64,000 nucleotides of DNA, from the NCBI RefSeq assembly GCF_900096895.1, contig NZ_FMYO01000009.1, forward strand, positions 1 through 64,000, in the 5' to 3' direction. Position numbers and translations under genes: made by a program. The notes beneath the pieces are model-generated. The model did not search any database, had not been told where the DNA came from, and was given only the letters and a program-made list of their open reading frames with translations. Each line of letters begins with the position of its first letter. Within the stretch, counting starts at the first letter, position 1. Shown in pieces: positions 63,112 to 64,000 of this stretch. Source of the DNA: Acinetobacter kookii. Its GTDB lineage: Bacteria; Pseudomonadota; Gammaproteobacteria; Pseudomonadales; Moraxellaceae.

Positions 63112-63833
63112 GTAGACGAATTTTAGTAACAGGTTCAAGCCGCGGAATTGGTAAAGCCATTGCCTTGCAACTGGCACAGGCAGGATTTGATGTCACTGTC
63201 CATGCACGCTCCAGACAACAGGAAGCCGAACAGGTGGTGCAGGAAATTCAGGAATTGGGACAAGCCAGTCATGCGTTGTTATTTGATGTAAATGATCGTG
63301 AAAAAGTGCTGCAATTGCTGGAACAGGATATTGCAGAACATGGCGCATTTTATGGCGTGGTATTGAACGCAGGCTTAACCCGGGATGCGGCATTTCCGGC
63401 CTTAACCGACAGCGACTGGGATGAAGTGGTCTCAACCTCACTGGACGGTTTTTATAATGTGCTCAAACCTTTGGTGATGCCAATGATTCGTCTGAAACAG
63501 GGCGGCCGCATTGTGACTTTATCTTCGGTTTCAGGTTTAATGGGTAACCGGGGACAGGTCAATTACAGCGCCGCCAAAGCAGGCTTAATTGGCGCGACCA
63601 AGGCCTTGGCACTGGAACTGGCGAAACGCAAGATTACCGTAAACTGTGTAGCACCGGGTCTGATCGAAACCGAAATGGTCACTGAAGAAGTCAAAGAACA
63701 TGCCTTGAAGATGATTCCTTTACAACGTATGGGGCAGGTCGATGAAGTCGCCAAGGTCGTAAAATTTTTATGCAGTGATGATGCCAGCTATATCACCCGA
63801 CAGGTGATTTCAGTGAATGGGGGCTTGATTTGA
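63108..63833 (+). CDS. 3-oxoacyl-ACP reductase (FabG-type, ApeQ-like)
   Basis: 241 residues, short-chain dehydrogenase. TGSSRGIGKAIAL (NADP site), LNAGLTRD (NAG motif), Ser in LSSVSG, and catalytic Tyr-x3-Lys in NYSAAKAG. The C-terminal IETEMVTEEV lid and ITRQVISVNGG close the site. It reduces the beta-keto group during each polyene cycle. GTG start; overlaps the dehydratase by 4 bases and the next ketosynthase by 1. Confidence 0.93.
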   Translation: MSRRILVTGSSRGIGKAIALQLAQAGFDVTVHARSRQQEAEQVVQEIQELGQASHALLFDVNDREKVLQLLEQDIAEHGAFYGVVLNAGLTRDAAFPALTDSDWDEVVSTSLDGFYNVLKPLVMPMIRLKQGGRIVTLSSVSGLMGNRGQVNYSAAKAGLIGATKALALELAKRKITVNCVAPGLIETEMVTEEVKEHALKMIPLQRMGQVDEVAKVVKFLCSDDASYITRQVISVNGGLI

Positions 63834-64000
63834 TGAAACGTGTTGTGGTCACGGGCATGGCCGGGATTACCTCTTTGGGTGAAACGGCCGATCAGGTTTT
63901 TAGTCAATTTGAGCAGGGCAAAAGCGGCATTCGCTATATGCCGGACTGGGAAGTGTACACGGACTTGCGCAGCAAGCTGGGCGGTCCGGTCGAAGCCTAT
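63833..64000 (+). CDS. Beta-ketoacyl-ACP synthase, N-terminal part (runs off the window)
   Basis: The first 56 codons read MKRVVVTGMAGITSLGETAD and onward through FSQFEQGKSGIRYMPDWE, the typical FabF-like N-terminus (ApeO-like). The ATG shares its A with the preceding TGA. The catalytic triad lies past the right edge, so activity cannot be judged here. It would be the main elongating ketosynthase if the chain-length protein pairs with it. Confidence 0.88.
   Translation, partial: MKRVVVTGMAGITSLGETADQVFSQFEQGKSGIRYMPDWEVYTDLRSKLGGPVEAY

Noticed and set aside
1..64000. tRNA genes
   Set aside because: No cloverleaf-like sequence with a CCA-ending acceptor stem noticed; a covariance-model scan would be needed to exclude one fully.

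Overview
The window reads as a chromosomal segment of an Acinetobacter-type gammaproteobacterium (Moraxellaceae). The basis is the combination of genes: a gacS-cysM-rlmD-relA neighbourhood, a three-gene pntAA-pntAB-pntB transhydrogenase, and a separate YajQ/rhodanese/mnmC/YciB/radC/coaBC stretch, with moderate-to-low GC. It opens with the 3' end of a 5S rRNA, so an rRNA operon lies just to the left. Species cannot be fixed from the sequence alone.

Region 1 (1-16.6 kb) is ordinary core genome. It holds a dihydrolipoamide-dehydrogenase-like flavoprotein, lipoproteins (one only 34 aa), a DUF442 protein, an alpha/beta hydrolase with trxC and a thioesterase, YajQ, rhodanese, MnmC, YciI/YciB, a PHP phosphoesterase, bestrophin, RadC, CoaBC, cytochrome b562 and DusA.

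Region 2 (16.6-27.6 kb) is an accessory island beside the 5' end of dusA, a known insertion target of a tyrosine-integrase family. It begins with a decayed integrase. An ABC-transporter polysaccharide operon follows: Wzm, Wzt with a C-terminal sugar-binding domain, a methyltransferase/coiled-coil/glycosyltransferase fusion whose coiled coil is built from 42-bp tandem repeats, a second glycosyltransferase and WecB. Next come two very AT-rich glycosyltransferases on the other strand, an IS3-type transposase remnant and an orphan HEPN-domain protein. Acinetobacter surface glycans are normally exported by Wzx/Wzy, so a Wzm/Wzt system with a candidate chain-terminating ruler is the most unusual content here.

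Region 3 (28-48.6 kb) returns to core functions: MFS and EamA transporters, pntAA-pntAB-pntB, an ammonium transporter with a well-matched sigma-54 promoter and an unknown downstream partner, RsfS, a Hyi/GlxR-like pair, a crotonase-family protein, GacS, CysM, an exonuclease, RlmD and RelA.

Region 4 (48.7-64 kb, running off the right edge) is a tightly packed one-strand operon for an aryl-polyene-type pigment/lipid. It encodes a ketosynthase-like chain-length protein, acyltransferases, two acyl carrier proteins, an acyl-activating ligase fused to a dehydratase-like hot-dog domain, a glycosyltransferase and an aromatic amino acid ammonia-lyase. It also encodes a thioesterase, a LolA-like carrier, an MMPL exporter, a halogenase-like flavoprotein, a DUF3261 lipoprotein, ketosynthases, a dehydratase and a ketoreductase. 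Together they could make an aromatic starter, extend it as a conjugated polyene on carrier protein, attach it to a glycolipid-like anchor and carry it to the outer membrane.
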